From NCBI RefSeq assembly GCF_012489685.1, contig NC_080042.1, positions 24,442,150-24,506,149 on the forward strand: 64,000 nt of DNA, written 5' to 3'. Shown here one piece after another: positions 1 through 11,476 of the stretch. The notes under the pieces were generated by a model. That model saw only the letters and a list, made by a program, of their open reading frames with translations. It did no database searches and had not been told where the DNA came from. Numbering within the stretch: position 1 is the stretch's first letter; each line of letters starts with the position of its first letter. This stretch comes from Lotus japonicus (lineage: Eukaryota > Streptophyta > Magnoliopsida > Fabales > Fabaceae). Both the position numbers and the translations under genes were made by a program.

Positions 1-505
1 GACCGCCTTTGAAACCGCACACGCACGCGCGTGGCTGCAATTCCTCGAACCTCGCGGATATGGCATTGTATCGTTTCACATATTGTTTCAAGGTTTCACG
101 TTCCTCATGCCGAATATCAAACAGATCCTCGATCGTCCTCGCAGAGAAATGGTCAAGGAATTTTGATGAGAAATCGCGGAACTTAGCTATGGATCCTGGA
201 GGCAGATTCGTGAACCATTCCTTTGTCGCGCCTCGAAACGTTGATGGAAGCATCCTGCATTTCACAGCATCGGAAATCGCGTACTTCGCCATCTTCGCAT
301 CAAAACGAGACAGATGATCCTTTGGACTGGTTTGTCCGTCGTACGCCTCCAACACGAGGTTCGTCATGCCGTCCGGTGCAGTCACCTCTCGTACTGCCGC
401 CGAGAAAGGCTTGGCTCCGGCCGTAGCCGCAGCTTCCTCCTCCTCTTGATTCAACCGTCGGAGGTGATAGTACCTCAACTGCTCCTGTAAACACTCATTT
501 TGCAT
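1..505 (-). CDS. Partial gag of a Tat-type Ty3/gypsy retrotransposon (element H)
   Basis: Reading the minus strand from an ATG at 503-505, the frame stays open without a stop to the window edge (about 168 codons). It contains the plant gag core: YDGQTSPKDHLSRFDAKM, then CRMLPSTF, an EWFTNLP tryptophan motif, and FRDFSSKFLDHFSA. This arrangement is typical of the capsid-forming Gag of Ty3/gypsy elements, which packages element RNA in cytoplasmic particles. The gag at 42507 in this window aligns with it residue by residue. In-frame codons without a stop extend upstream to about 550, so the true start could be earlier. The zinc knuckle and pol would lie left of the window. The PBS at 805-824 and LTR at 825 lie upstream on the same strand. 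Assignment to Tat (Ogre/Retand-like) rests on gag style and the PBS and is moderately sure. Confidence 0.75.
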   Translation of the reverse strand, partial: MQNECLQEQLRYYHLRRLNQEEEEAAATAGAKPFSAAVREVTAPDGMTNLVLEAYDGQTSPKDHLSRFDAKMAKYAISDAVKCRMLPSTFRGATKEWFTNLPPGSIAKFRDFSSKFLDHFSARTIEDLFDIRHEERETLKQYVKRYNAISARFEELQPRACVCGFKGG

Positions 506-804
506 CTTCAAGTCGCCACTTAGCGCTCGACGTGCTTCTGCACAGCGATTTCGATTTCAATTTGCGCGGGGAAGAGACATCGTTGCCACGTCGTTGGCAA
601 GGCGTCTTGATCAAACTTCGCTAATGAAAACGAAAATCCCGCCAAAAACCTTCGAATTACGGAGAATCTCTTAGAGGATCGAACTTTTCAAAATCAAATC
701 GCAATAAACCGAGAACCAAGTCCGGATGAGGAAAATCGTATAGAAAAGCAAGCTTCACTCCACTGAATCACAATCCACATAGTCTGGGAATAGAAATCTA
801 CCGA
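506..804 (-). other. 5' leader of element H
   Basis: About 300 bases between PBS and gag on the minus strand. I see no ORF that makes sense, and in-frame stops precede the gag frame. It is best read as the untranslated leader. Confidence 0.5.
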
Positions 805-824
805 TCCCCACAGACGGCGCCAAA
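805..824 (-). promoter_or_regulatory. Primer binding site of element H
   Basis: On the minus strand the bases after the LTR read TTTGGCGCCGTCTGTGGGGA. The first nine bases of TGGCGCCGT match the complement of a plant tRNA-Asp 3' end, and the rest diverges. The same site occurs at 42343-42362 next to a related gag, so this is the conserved PBS of the family. Confidence 0.75.
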
Positions 825-1203
825 TGTTCTGTGCTAGAACATAAAGAGGAAAGGTAGTACCCAAAGTGTGAGGAAAGTGATGTGAATGCTTAGAGAGAGA
901 AACTCTAACCGCTTAGAGAGAGAAATTATAACTGAATTTCAATGCTATTATTTCTCAAATGAGCTAAGAGTCCCTTGCAATTGGTATTCCCCTCCTATTT
1001 ATAGAGGTAGAGTTGGGCTTTGGCACCTTTAGTCTGTCTAAATGGGTCAGTTGGGCTTCGGGAAGGGAGGCCCAAGGTCATGGCGTGTCCTACGCCCAAG
1101 GTCAGGTCTCTTGGGCGAGGGACCCTGGGATCTTGCCCAGTCCAATCACTAATTAAAGGAAATAAAAACCAAAGAAAACCCCCCATTCCCCTCATGAGTA
1201 CAC
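825..1203 (-). repeat. 5' LTR of Tat-type element H
   Basis: LTR in minus orientation, ending CTAGCACAGAACA next to the PBS (TG at 825 on the plus strand). A TATA box (TATAAAT on the minus strand, 997-1003) sits about 170 bases before the LTR end. The sequence resembles the LTR end at 42060-42342, including TTGGACTGGG and the TATA region. The outer boundary is placed at about 1203 because copia gag coding resumes at 1204-1207. Length about 380 bp. The other LTR is outside the window, so the TSD cannot be checked. Confidence 0.75.
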
Positions 1204-2549
1204 ATGTCAAGGCTTCAAATCTTAACCACTCCGTTTGAAAATCTGAGGATGAAGGAGGATGAGACCATTAATAAGTTTCATATGAGGTTTCGTGATTTAT
1301 CTAATAATTCTTTTGCGTTGGGTGAGCAAATGTCAGAAGAAAAGCGTGTAAGAAAGATACTCGTATCTCTCCCTGAGAAGTTTAACATGAAAGTCACATC
1401 AATTGAAGATGCTCAAGATAGAAGCATTGTCAAAGTTGATGAACTCCTTGGATCACTTATGGCTTATGAGATGACGTTGAATGACAGACCTGAAAAGAAG
1501 AACAAGAGCATTGGTTTTGTTTCCAGCGCTGAAGAAGAAGATGATCAGGATGAAGGTGAAAATGGTGAAACTATTTAGAAGCCATAGGTCTTCTTGCCTG
1601 AAAATTCAACAAGGTTCAGAGAAGACAGGATAGGCGACCTAAATTCAATGTCCAGGACACCCGGTCCGACAATGTCAAAAACACTGGATTTCAGCGTAAG
1701 GGAAAGGAAGAAGATAGAGGTGTCAAAAGCAAAGGGATACAGTGTCATGAGTGTGAAGGTTTTGGGCATATCAAGACTGAATATCCTACCTTTCTGAAGA
1801 AGCAGAAGAAGGGAATGATCACCGCATGGTCAGATGAAGATTCTAAAAGTGAGAATGAGAATGAAACCTATAATGTTGTGATGTCATTCCTAGGGAAATG
1901 TGAATCGGATGATGGTGTCAGTGATGAAGAGATCACAGATGAGGAGTTGGCTAAAGCGTACAAATTATTACACATCAAATGGAAAGAGGCTTGCATCTAT
2001 GATCAGCAGCAAAAGAGGCTTGTGTCTGAACTCCAATCTGAAAGAAATAAGCTAGCTGGTGAAGTTGGAGTTTTAACTTCTAAGATGGAAAACATGACAA
2101 AGTCCATTCGAGAGATGAACACAAGTTCAGATGTTCTTGATGAGATTCTTTTTGCTTGAAGGAGTGATGCGGATAAAACAGGCATAGGATTCAATTATGC
2201 TTCATTGAATAAAGGAAGCAAGAATATGTCAAATGAACATGAAGCTGTGAGCAAACAATCTGGCTACCAGGTGTCTAACCAGAATTCTCAACAATGGGTG
2301 CGACATCAGTATCCACAAGTCAGGAACTATCAAAACTCAACCTGGAGGTGTCATCACTGTGGTAGATTTGGTCATATTAAGCCTTATTGCTTCAAGCTAT
2401 ATGGATATCCTAAGGCAAATGATCAAACCTAGACTGAGGAAATCAAGGGGCAGGTTAAAGTCAAGAGTGAATGGAAACCTAGAATTGTACCTACTGAACT
2501 TATTGCTCATACGTCTTTGTGTGCTGGACTTATTGCTCATACGTCTGTG
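1204..2549 (+). pseudogene. Decayed Sirevirus-type (Ty1/copia) gag
   Basis: A copia gag in several frames. 1204-1578 carries the UBN2-type gag core (LTTPFENLRMKEDETINKF, then VRKILVSLPEKFNMKVTSIE and a KVDELLGSL helix). 1594-1800 in a shifted frame holds a first zinc knuckle, CHECEGFGHIKTEY, whose last Cys is now Tyr. 1815-2159 is the acidic, coiled-coil-like middle (SDEDSKSENENE and a LENMTKSIREM-like helix). 2205-2432 holds an intact CX2CX4HX4C knuckle, CHHCGRFGHIKPYC. The order knuckle, acidic linker, knuckle is characteristic of Sirevirus gag. The copy is cut at its 5' end by element H and fades near 2549 after a duplicated ELIAHTS segment, just before protease would begin. Frameshifts rule out function. 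Confidence 0.8.
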
Positions 2550-3356
2550 TAAAAATATTTTTCACGGACGGTGCACAATAATTAAACTCTTAATTTTTTT
2601 TAAACATAATAATTACTAGTTATTAAATAGGTGAATATCCTTAATCATTCAAAAATCAAAACTCAAAAGTATTTTTTTAAAAACAAAAGTAAAAATAACT
2701 CCTACTAAATTAGAAAGTATGTAATATGTAAAAAAAAAAAGATTAGAAAGCTGATAACCATATGAACATTGATGGCATGGGTTACGGATCTTAGAGTTAA
2801 AATTAACATAGGTAGTCTCGTTTAAGTCGTTTTTTCAAAAAAAATGCCTTCATCTGCAAAGGTTCCTGAGATCCGAGCCAGGTTTAATTTTTTTATTTTA
2901 CCAAGCAAAATTTTATTCATATAAGAAAGACCGAAGTCTTATTAATACAGCAGAAACAAGAAAGAGAATACGAGGAATCTATACTAACAATGCCCACAAA
3001 TCATAAACGATCAGTACAGCAGAAGCCAGCTTTATAGTTTATGGTTGCAGCTGTTTTTGAGTTGGATTTGACATCTCAGGTACTAGATTCTAGCACCCCC
3101 AGAGTTTTTTTTTTAAATCTCATAATTACCTTTAAGAACTTTAAGTTTTAAAGTACTTCGAAAGGTTTAAATCTCTGTGTACTGTTTAATACTAGTTTGC
3201 TTCAGAACTTTAACTTTTAGAGATCTTTAGAAATTCATTTTTCGAAGTTAAACGCGTAGGAAAATTTCTGCATTTCCCCACTTTAAAGTGGGGTGACAAA
3301 TTTAATAGATGAGGTTCCAAATCAAGTCCCCGTGTTTTTTTAATCTTAAAGTAATA
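2550..3356. other. AT-rich intergenic stretch, no gene seen
   Basis: No coding signal. Around 2890-2945 the plus strand reads T-runs followed by an AAATTTTATTCAT-type segment, resembling a reverse-oriented LINE 3' end, but I see no clear TSD. The rest is unassigned. Confidence 0.4.
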
Positions 3357-3626
3357 CTCTTTCCGTTTCATAATAATTGTCCACTTAGAGAGAAAAAGTT
3401 TGTTTTACAATAACTGTCCACTTAGAATTCCAATGGAGTATTAATTGATGTTTTTACATATAATGTCCTTATGAAAATAATAAATGAGGAGATAAAAGTA
3501 CATTGTAAATGGTAAAATAGGGAAATAAATGATATATTTTAAAAAGTTAACAAAATTAATTGCATTTCTTAATATATATATGTGTACATCTTCTTTAAGT
3601 TGACACTTATATTGAAACGGAGTGAG
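3357..3626. mobile_element. Stowaway-type MITE
   Basis: A 270-bp element with terminal inverted repeats. The left end is CTCTTTCCGTTTC and the right end reads as CTCACTCCGTTTC in reverse complement (11 of 13 identical). Similarity extends inward through ATAATAATTGTCCACTTA and its partner. It is flanked by TA on both sides (3355-3356 and 3627-3628), the Tc1/mariner target duplication. No coding capacity, so it would need a transposase in trans. Confidence 0.85.
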
Positions 3627-3628
3627 TA

Positions 3629-4002
3629 TTATAATCCACATTGATACTCGTGACTGGTTAATCCTTAAATAATTGGGTAATCAAAGTTTTCAATTTCCTC
3701 ATTGAAGTTGAAAATCAAACTTTTAACCACTTATTTCAAAGAAATGAGATATCGCATGAATTACATGTTTTAAAATTTTTTGTTTTCTTTACATCTTCAT
3801 GCTTTTAAGTTTTAACTATTTGTCTTAAAAATTAAAATAATATGAGCCATTAAAAAAATGGAGCGTTTTGATTTTATAGGAAAAGAGATGCACACCAGGT
3901 GAGGATCCTTGTCCCTATGTGGCTTTAGATAATGATATTCTTCAGGTATTGGTTACATTTATAAATAATTAAATATGCTCAAGGAATATAGCAATCAATT
4001 TT
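3629..4002. other. Intergenic, nothing recognised
   Basis: AT-rich sequence between the MITE and the TRIM. I see no ORF, repeat or motif I can name. Confidence 0.4.
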
Positions 4003-4549
4003 TGTTGGGGAGAAACACAACAAGTACCCATGGGGAAAGATCGAGGGGAAACACTAAAGATATCTTAGACACCACATCTTAACCCAAAACCTTAAGGCAT
4101 TAGGTTTATGGGTCCATCTCCTTATAAACTCTCCCTCTTACCTTGACTTCAATGTGAAACTTGACTCTAACACTTGATTTCAACAATCTCTCTCAAGTGT
4201 GAGTCTCTCAACCACATCACGCATGGTCCTCGCGTCTACGGAAGCTATCCACCTTGAACCGTCGTTCGCTGCCAACGGAACCCGCCACCCAGCCACACTT
4301 CTAGGAAGACTTTCGACACAAGGAGCCGTCATGGTCTCACGAACCATCGGCTCTGATACCACTTGTTAGGGAGAGTCACGGTGAGGACCCATGGGGCAAG
4401 GTCGAGGGGAAACACTAAGGAGATCTTTGACATCACATCTTAACCCAAAACCTTAAGACATTAGGTTTATGGGTCCATCTCCTTATAAACTCGCCCTCTT
4501 ACCTTTACATGTCTAATGTGGGACTTGACCCTAACGCTTGATTCCGACA
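4003..4549 (-). mobile_element. TRIM (terminal-repeat retrotransposon in miniature)
   Basis: Two similar direct repeats of about 185 bp (4003-4185 and 4364-4549), each beginning TGTT and ending ACA, enclose only about 178 bp. On the minus strand the right repeat is followed after AG by TGGTATCAGAGC (4349-4361), the initiator-Met tRNA primer site. A purine-rich tract (TTGAGAGAGAT on the minus strand) precedes the left repeat. The left flank ATTTT (3998-4002) is matched by ATTTT at 4550-4554, or by ATGTT once the small insertion at 4552-4600 is removed. There is no coding capacity, which is normal for TRIMs. They move using another element's proteins. Confidence 0.85.
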
Positions 4550-4609
4550 ATTTTTTTTTAGAGCAAAAATGATTTATTCAAAATCAAAAGAGAAGTACAA
4601 TCCGACAAT
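4543..4609 (-). mobile_element. Short retroposed (LINE-tail-like) insertion at the TRIM edge
   Basis: The 9-mer TCCGACAAT occurs at 4543-4551 and again at 4601-4609. Between them lie about 49 bases that on the minus strand end in a poly(A) run. Poly(A) plus a target duplication of this size is the signature of target-primed reverse transcription, here with a severely 5'-truncated copy. Confidence 0.6.
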
Positions 4610-4798
4610 GTTAGATATCTAAGTATGCTTTTGTCTTGTATGTTAATTTAAAGGTGAATTTCTTGTGATGTCTCCCAGGTTTTGGGATGCGGGCTGGCGC
4701 TACTTGTGAGTTAAAAGGAAATAATAGGGAATGACATTCCCGAACTTTCTTTGACTCCGAGTTTCGAGGGCGAAACTCCCTTTTAGAGGGGTAGTATT
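4610..4798 (+). pseudogene. Remnant pol 3' end and polypurine tract of gypsy element J
   Basis: Near 4755-4798 the sequence reads GAGTTTCGAGGGCGAAACTC, then a purine-rich TTTTAGAGGGGTAGTAT immediately before TGTAAGACCC. The same arrangement occurs at the end of the element A pol (36797-36834). Here the protein-coding part is unreadable, so only the pol tail and the plus-strand priming site remain. Confidence 0.6.
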
Positions 4799-5713
4799 GT
4801 AAGACCCATAATTAAATAGACTATTTATTTATTTATTTAATTTCCATTAATTATAGTAACGTGTTCTATTTTATTAATTATTTGTGATTGATATATTATT
4901 CGCGTCACGATGACGAGAATTACTTAAAGGAATATTTTCCTTATATTAATTAATTGAGTTTTTGATATTTTACTATTTTACTATTTTTATATTATTTTTT
5001 CTGACTCGAATTTAATTGTGACTCATGGAAATTTATTCAAAAGATAATTAAATTCAAGATACTTTATTTTCTAGAGCTTCTTTGAAAATATAAATATTAC
5101 AGTTCTTATTTTTATTTTTAATAAGTCATAACACGCTTTGTTTTATTGGATAAGCTCAATTCAACGCTTCGTGAGCTATCTATCTAACGTTTGTCTTTTC
5201 TCTCAAATGGTAATAATAATTATTGTCATTTTCTTATAATTTATTCTAGCTTAGACGCATAATATGACAACGTCTTATTTGTTATAATTGTCTCACAATT
5301 ATTCTTTAGCTTATTCATATTCATTTCTTTGTCCATAAATCATTTTTTTTTATTAAGAGGGGGCGGGGTCCATAAATCATTTTAATTTGCTTAAAGTGAT
5401 CCTACTTTATATTTTACTATTTCATGAACTTCCACATAATTTTTAGTCTAGTAATATATCAACTTTATATTTTTCTCTTAACTTTATGTTTTAAATCCTA
5501 CACTACCTAAACCAACTCATACCCACAAATATTTATTTTCCATGGCTATGCTTGCTCCACGTCTGATGTCTATGGATCCATCCAAGCCTCACCACATATC
5601 CATTATCCGGATTCACATCCACGTCACTCCAATCCTTCTCCACCACATATTTACAAAAAAATTAATCACGCATTGTTCTTCATTGCACCATCAGAGAAGG
5701 CGCAGAAAAAAAG
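4799..5713 (+). repeat. 3' LTR (partial) of gypsy element J
   Basis: Starts TGTAAGACCC directly after the polypurine tract, as the LTRs at 15874 and 36835 do with TGTAAGGCCC. Very AT-rich. It can be followed until the TIR transposon at 5715, and may continue beyond 7175, but I could not fix its 3' end. Confidence 0.55.
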
Positions 5714-5714
5714 A

Positions 5715-7175
5715 TTAATGGTTAAATCAGTCCCTATTTTGTAACGAGTTTTAATTTTAGTCCCTTTTCGAAAAATAAGTGATATCTTCCTGCAATTGCC
5801 TAGTGGGGCAGGTCAATGCTTATGTGACCTGCCATGAGTAATTTTTAATAAAAATTCTAATTCCACGTGTGTAATTAATAATAAAAAAGAAAGGCTTTAA
5901 ATCATTAAAATTAAGAAGTGAAACCTTCTTCATCTTCTTCCTCTTCTCTTCTCTTCCTCCTTGAATCAATCCAAAATTTATACATTGACCAAAAAAATTC
6001 ACCATGATAATCCAATTCACGCATATATCATCCAATTCTTTTCCTTCATCGTGAAATAATCACAAAAATTTAAAGGCGAAAAATATAGAAAAGTGCTTCT
6101 CATAAATAAACTCATATACTCAAACAACAACTCAAACCCAAAAAACTAATCACCCTCATCACTCAGCCTTCAACCAACAATTCAAAAAAAAAAAAACCAG
6201 AAATAATCAAACAACAAAACAGCAACAACAGCAACCCTCACCCACATCCTCTCACTCCATCTTATTTATCTCCAAACCCTAGCCCCTTTCCAACCCAGAT
6301 CTGAAACTTAAGTGTGGCTTTGCTCTACGATTTGGGGCTGGGTCGGAGCCACTTCAGTTGCGCGGTTACCAGGTTGTGTGAAGGTTGGGTCGATCTCTAC
6401 CTTTCGCAGATCTGGAGGGATTTTGTTATTGGGTTTTGAGTGATGTGAAGAAAAAGGAGTGGAATAGGGTGAGTTTCAGAAACTGGGTTTTGTTATTGGG
6501 GTTTGAGGGAAGAGATTTTGGTGGTTTTGAGAGACGGAGACTAGTGGGTTTTGTTTGAGAGAAGATTTGGTGGGTTTTGTTCATGGTAGAAGAAAAGAAG
6601 ATGAATTTTGATAGAACACGACTTTGAAATTAATTGAAAATGTTAGAGGAGAAAACTATCTCAGAGGAATAAATGGGAATAGATCTTTTTCTTATGTAAT
6701 TCATCTGGGAATAAATGTTTTGTGACAATGCAGCCAATATCTTCTTAGAAGCTGATTGATTGATTTATGGAGAGTGAAAGGGGAAACGTGGTTCTATTTG
6801 GGTAAAGATGTGTCTGATTAGATTTTGGGTTTCAGGTGGATGAACATGGATGATGAACGGTTTAATTTAATTTAGTGAATAGGTTATTAGGTGATTTAAT
6901 TTAGTGGTTGTTTTTGTAATTTTATTTTTGTGACTTTAATATTAAATTAAATTAAATTATTAATTGAATATATGGAAATTAAATTTAATTAAAAATAATG
7001 TGGATTATGCATCATAAGCGTTGATCTGCAACTGGACAATCTCGCCAGAGCTCCGCCCTCCGGCGAGGACTAATGTCAAAATGCATGCAATCATAGGGAG
7101 ATATCGCTTAATATTTTTCAGGGAGGGACTAAATTCAAAACTCGCTACAAAGACAGGGACTAATTTGACCATTAA
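5715..7175. mobile_element. Non-autonomous long-TIR DNA transposon (probably Mutator-like)
   Basis: The left end reads TTAATGGTTAAATCAGTCCC and continues into GTAACGAGTTTTAATTTTAG. The right end in reverse complement reads TTAATGGTCAAATTAGTCCC and continues into GTAGCGAGTTTTGAATTTAG. That is an inverted repeat of roughly 50 bp with few mismatches, spanning 1461 bp. Flanks are A-runs, so a 9-bp TSD cannot be distinguished. The interior has no transposase frame. 6240-6600 is more GC-balanced than its surroundings and could be captured host DNA, but I cannot identify it. The superfamily call is an inference from the long TIRs. Confidence 0.65.
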
Positions 7176-8369
7176 CCCAAAAAAAAAACACTCAATTCTC
7201 AATTCCATTCCTACTTTACGTAGCCTTCGTTCTCTTCATCACCCTGAGCAGCACAAAATCTCACCATCATTTTCTTTCCTCATGACCAACATCACCGTCC
7301 TCTGTCTCCTACAACCAAGAGGACGACCACCACCACCGCTGGTCATCTCACCACCACGACCTCCTCTGGGCAGCAACCAATTCTTTCTTTTTCTTTCTCC
7401 TTTCTTTCCTTGCTGCTGCACATCTACTTCAACGTTGCAGCACCCACACCACCATTTACTCACCACAAAGCTTCTCCTTCTTTCCATGACAAAGTCGCCA
7501 CCACTCCTCCCTCCAAGAAGAAACGCACCACCGTCCTTGCTCTCAAATGCAACGCAAGCCACCACCGCTGGTCAAGCCATAATCACCGCGACCATTAATG
7601 ATCCAGCACCACCGCTACTTGTTCTCTGATGACCAACGTGCTCAGCCACTTCCCACCACGTGAACCATCACCAAGAGGCCACCAACACCATGCCCCCTTC
7701 TTCCCTTGGACGACCACCATATTTTTAGCCATACTTAGTAAACTACACAAGATTTCTAGCAACAATAAGACCTTAGGTCGATGGTTGGTCTCAAGTTCTT
7801 AATTCTAAGAATGGCAAACTTCAAGATTAGAAAGTCTAAACTCAAGACAACAACTTTTTTGAAAACACTAACCCAAAACCAAATCTTTAAAACTCTTAAT
7901 GGAGTAAAACCCTCACTTTAAACCTCTTCCATTTTCCTTAAGTTCTTTTAGTGGAAATAACTTTTCATAAAACTCTTCTACCATCTCTTCTACTCTTTAA
8001 ACCTCATTTCAAACTTAGCTTTTTCTTAACATTAAACACACTTTAAGAGAGTTCATTAGCCCAACAACAACATTATCAAAGCTTAACATCAAAACCCAAA
8101 CTTTGTTAACTCTTCAAAATCAAGACTTAACATTTTTGAAAACTAAATACATGGTTTGAAAGCTCTTTTCATGGGCTACAACTTATACAAAAGCACTATC
8201 TTCAAAGCTCAATTCAAAATGTACTAACATCAAAATCTCAACATTTTCCAAAACTATTTTCATTTTCATATAGTCAAGATGAAGCTCAACAACATTAAAA
8301 AAACCAACATAACCTTTTGAACAACTAAGAAGGGAAAGATTACTCATTTTAGGAAAAAGAAACCATCAC
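7176..8369. other. Unassigned stretch, C-rich then AT-rich
   Basis: 7200-7700 is rich in CCACCA repeats, which leave several frames open by composition. None shows a domain, and the longest begins inside the transposon TIR. 7700-8369 is AT-rich and probably the 3' part of the K LTR, without a definable end. Confidence 0.35.
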
Positions 8370-9190
8370 CATGAAGCTTACCTTGAATGCTAACTCTGTT
8401 GTGAAGGAATGAAATACAAAAGATGATTTCTTGGTGGTGTTTCGAGATGATGAAGATCAAGTTCAGTTTTTGGTAAGAAAAGATGAAGATGATGTTCACT
8501 CTCTCTCTCCCTCTAACTTCTCTCCTACTCTTCTCTCTATAACCCTCACCTTTCTTCTCTTATGATTCTGAAATATGAGTGAAAGCTCTTATGACAAGGT
8601 GATAGACGGCTCCCATGGTGAAAGGATGGGTTGTACTTGTGGTCTTGGTCCGTTTTCCCAAGCACACTACTTTTGGCAAAATCATCATGATACTAGCCTT
8701 TTTAGCCTTGGTTCATGAGCGTATCCTACTAGCCTTTTCCTCCAACACTCCAAGTCTGAACACGCAACCCCACAATCAGATATTAGCTGGCCAATTTCGT
8801 TACTGGCTCGTTTACGAGTCGAACTCGACTCGTTTTCGAGCCGAAAACACTACCTGGTGAGTTTCTCCACCCTATATCAATATTACAGTCTTAATTCTCG
8901 AAATTACGCGTAGATCATCGTAACGATAAGGAAAATATTTACTTCATACTTGCATAATAATTCGATGACAAAAAGGTGCTCTAGGAGAAAACGCATCGGT
9001 GTGGCCGTTTTCCGATGTGTAGCCGAATTATACGACGAACGAAGAATGAAACACTTGGATATTAATAATCAATATATTACTTTCATTTGATAAAATTCAT
9101 CACACAAGGTCACACCCATAAAGTTCACATTAACCGAGCATTAAAGAACTAAACCGAGTTTATTTCTCTTAAACTTTCACGGGTCTTACA
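8370..9190 (-). repeat. Gypsy-type LTR fragment K (5' portion)
   Basis: On the minus strand it begins at 9190 with TGTAAGACCCGTGAAAG, the start type of the other chromovirus LTRs here. It passes a GGTTATAGAGAGAAG promoter-like stretch near 8535-8550, then reaches GCATTCAAG followed by GTAAGC near 8380, the same donor-like signal seen in LTRs D, E and E'. The 3' part is not distinguishable, and no PBS or coding region is attached. Confidence 0.5.
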
Positions 9191-10260
9191 ACCTCACATG
9201 TGTCCTCATGCTCTCACACTAATAACTCAACCATAGTAAACACATCCATAAATAGTCATGCTAAAACTAATTAAATCTCATCACATGGATTCTTCCGCCA
9301 ACAATCTCATTAACGTCATCTTCTTTTTCGAAACTATCTTCATCCTAACCATAAAACCAACCTTTCCTCTTAGTCACAACTCAAATCACACTTACCTCAA
9401 GTCTGAACGCTCTATACAACTCAGAAGTATTTCCTTCAAAATCAAACCATATACTATACCTAAAGGGACTTAACCAAAATCTCATCTTCAGATCTTCAAT
9501 CTTCAAAGATTCAACTTCTATTGTCATAGTTATAGTCAGAAGATCTCTTACTTGTACATGATTCTCAACTCACCAGGTTAATCTTAACCTTAAGATTCCA
9601 ATTCAACTTAGTAAATTTCACTTGCTAACCTTAGTACGCTTCACTGGAATCCATATCCAAAGTTCATTCACTCTTAGACTCTAAGCAACTTGTCCTCATA
9701 TAACAAGTATTCATCTTAATACTAACACTTTATTTCTGTAACTAGATCATCCTCCAATCAGTCCAATACTTAGTCTCTCGATTAAAACCTGACTAGACTT
9801 CAAGTCTTACATATTCATGACAAAATTCATAGGCTTAAAATCTAAACTTTACCAAGTTTGGACCTATAATATCCTTTAACTCTTCAACACTTTTCAAGTT
9901 AAAAAAAACCATCTCTTAACAACTTCTTCACAAGAAAATCAAGCGCTTAGCAAACTCATTCCTCAAACTTGACTAACAACAATCTAGATCAAAGCTGATT
10001 CTTCTCAATCTTGCTATCACCAAACATATAATCTGAAATTAAATCCAATCTATTCGCTCTCTAATCAATTCCACCTCAAAAATTACATAACCTTAACATC
10101 TCACTTCTAACCTCATAATACATCCCACTAGAATTCATTCCTTAACCTAGCTTGCCTTACCAACACATCCGTATTAAATAAAATTATAGGCATAGTAACC
10201 TTCCCTAAACTACATCTAACAACTATAGTTAAAACACAAGCAAGAGTCAAGGGGTTGTGT
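9191..10260. other. Unassigned, possibly decayed pol of element C
   Basis: AT-rich with no usable frame. If the Sirevirus solo LTR at 10261 inserted into element C, this should be the continuation of C (minus strand). A weak resemblance (CCCTAAACTACATCTAA against CCCTAGGATTACATCTAGG at 27911) fits, but I would not rely on it. Confidence 0.25.
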
Positions 10261-11476
10261 TGAAGGTATGAAAAACGGTAGAAAGGGGGGGGGAGGTTGA
10301 ATAACGTTTTCAGAGTAAAACTTCCACCTTAAAGATTTTAGCAAATCTTTCGAGAACAAATAAAGTGCTTAAGATAAGAGATAGAAAAGCACACAAGGAT
10401 TTTAGCCTGGTTCACTTGATGAATCACTCAAGCTAGTCCAGTCCCCGTTAGGGGATTTCTTCCTTCTTAGAATGAAGGCAATCCACTAATCAGGTAATTG
10501 TTACAACTGCACTTGAAATCTACAAGTGACTAACAATACACTGACTTAGCTCACACTAAGATTCACTCTCTTAGTCTTCCCTAGGATCCGATCAACCTTG
10601 ATCTCCTAAAGGTAAACTAAACAACTGTTTAAGAAAGATTGTTTACAAAGAGATGGCTTCTAAAAAGCTTATAGTAAACACAATGAATTCAAAGATGAAA
10701 GAATGCTTAGAAGGTTTGAATATAGCTTGCGCGTGTGAGATTCTTCCAACCGCATCTTTCAATCTTCAGCCTCTATATATACTCCAAGGATTAGGGTTTG
10801 AACGCTGAAAGGGAATGCTACCGTTGGAGGGCAGATTTGAAATTTCCAGCTTCTGCTGTGGCTGAGAATATTAGGTTAGGTTGTCAGGATAGTACATCTG
10901 CTTTTGTACTTTGGATAGTGACTTGACCTTTAACCTAGTAGACTTCTGATCAGAGGAAAGCTTCGTGTTGGAACTTGTGAAGCTCGTTGATCAGAGTCAG
11001 AGGGAAGCATGGATCCTCTGACCGTTGTGTCTTCTGATTCTGAACTCAGAGCGAAGTACTTGGTCTTCAGAGCCATTTTGCTTCTTGTAACACCCCGATT
11101 TCCAGGTGTCACTTTAGTAACCAAAAATAAACTTTACGTGGAAAAACAGGTAATTTTTTTTTTCTCGTTTGAATCCTTTTAAATAAAGCGATAGAAAGTA
11201 AAGACATAACCCAACACTAACTAACCAATATACAAATATATACACAAGTACAGCCTCAGCTGCACTCTCCTGTCACGCGCACTCGCAGTGACTCCAAAGT
11301 AGTGTGCCCGTAGGCAAATATTTACAGATCCATAAGTGTGAGTGAGAAAGTTTATAATTACAACCCACTAGGAGAAAGTCGGCCTCAAAATGGCCTAAGC
11401 AAAGACCCCTATGGTCCGACTGACTCACTGTGATTCCTCAGTAAGAGAACCACACAAAAAGTCATGCGTCGGGAAC

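Noticed and set aside
4180..4362. 60-codon minus-strand frame inside the TRIM
   Set aside because: It spans the PBS and both internal borders. TRIMs are non-coding and the frame is chance.
7021..7629. A 202-codon open frame, Pro- and His-rich
   Set aside because: It starts inside the TIR transposon, is driven by CCACCA composition, is open on the opposite strand too, and shows no domain.
9180..9190. Possibility that GGGTCTTACA at 9190 is the 3' LTR start of element C
   Set aside because: No polypurine tract or pol end precedes it on the minus strand, so it is kept as an unassigned LTR fragment K.
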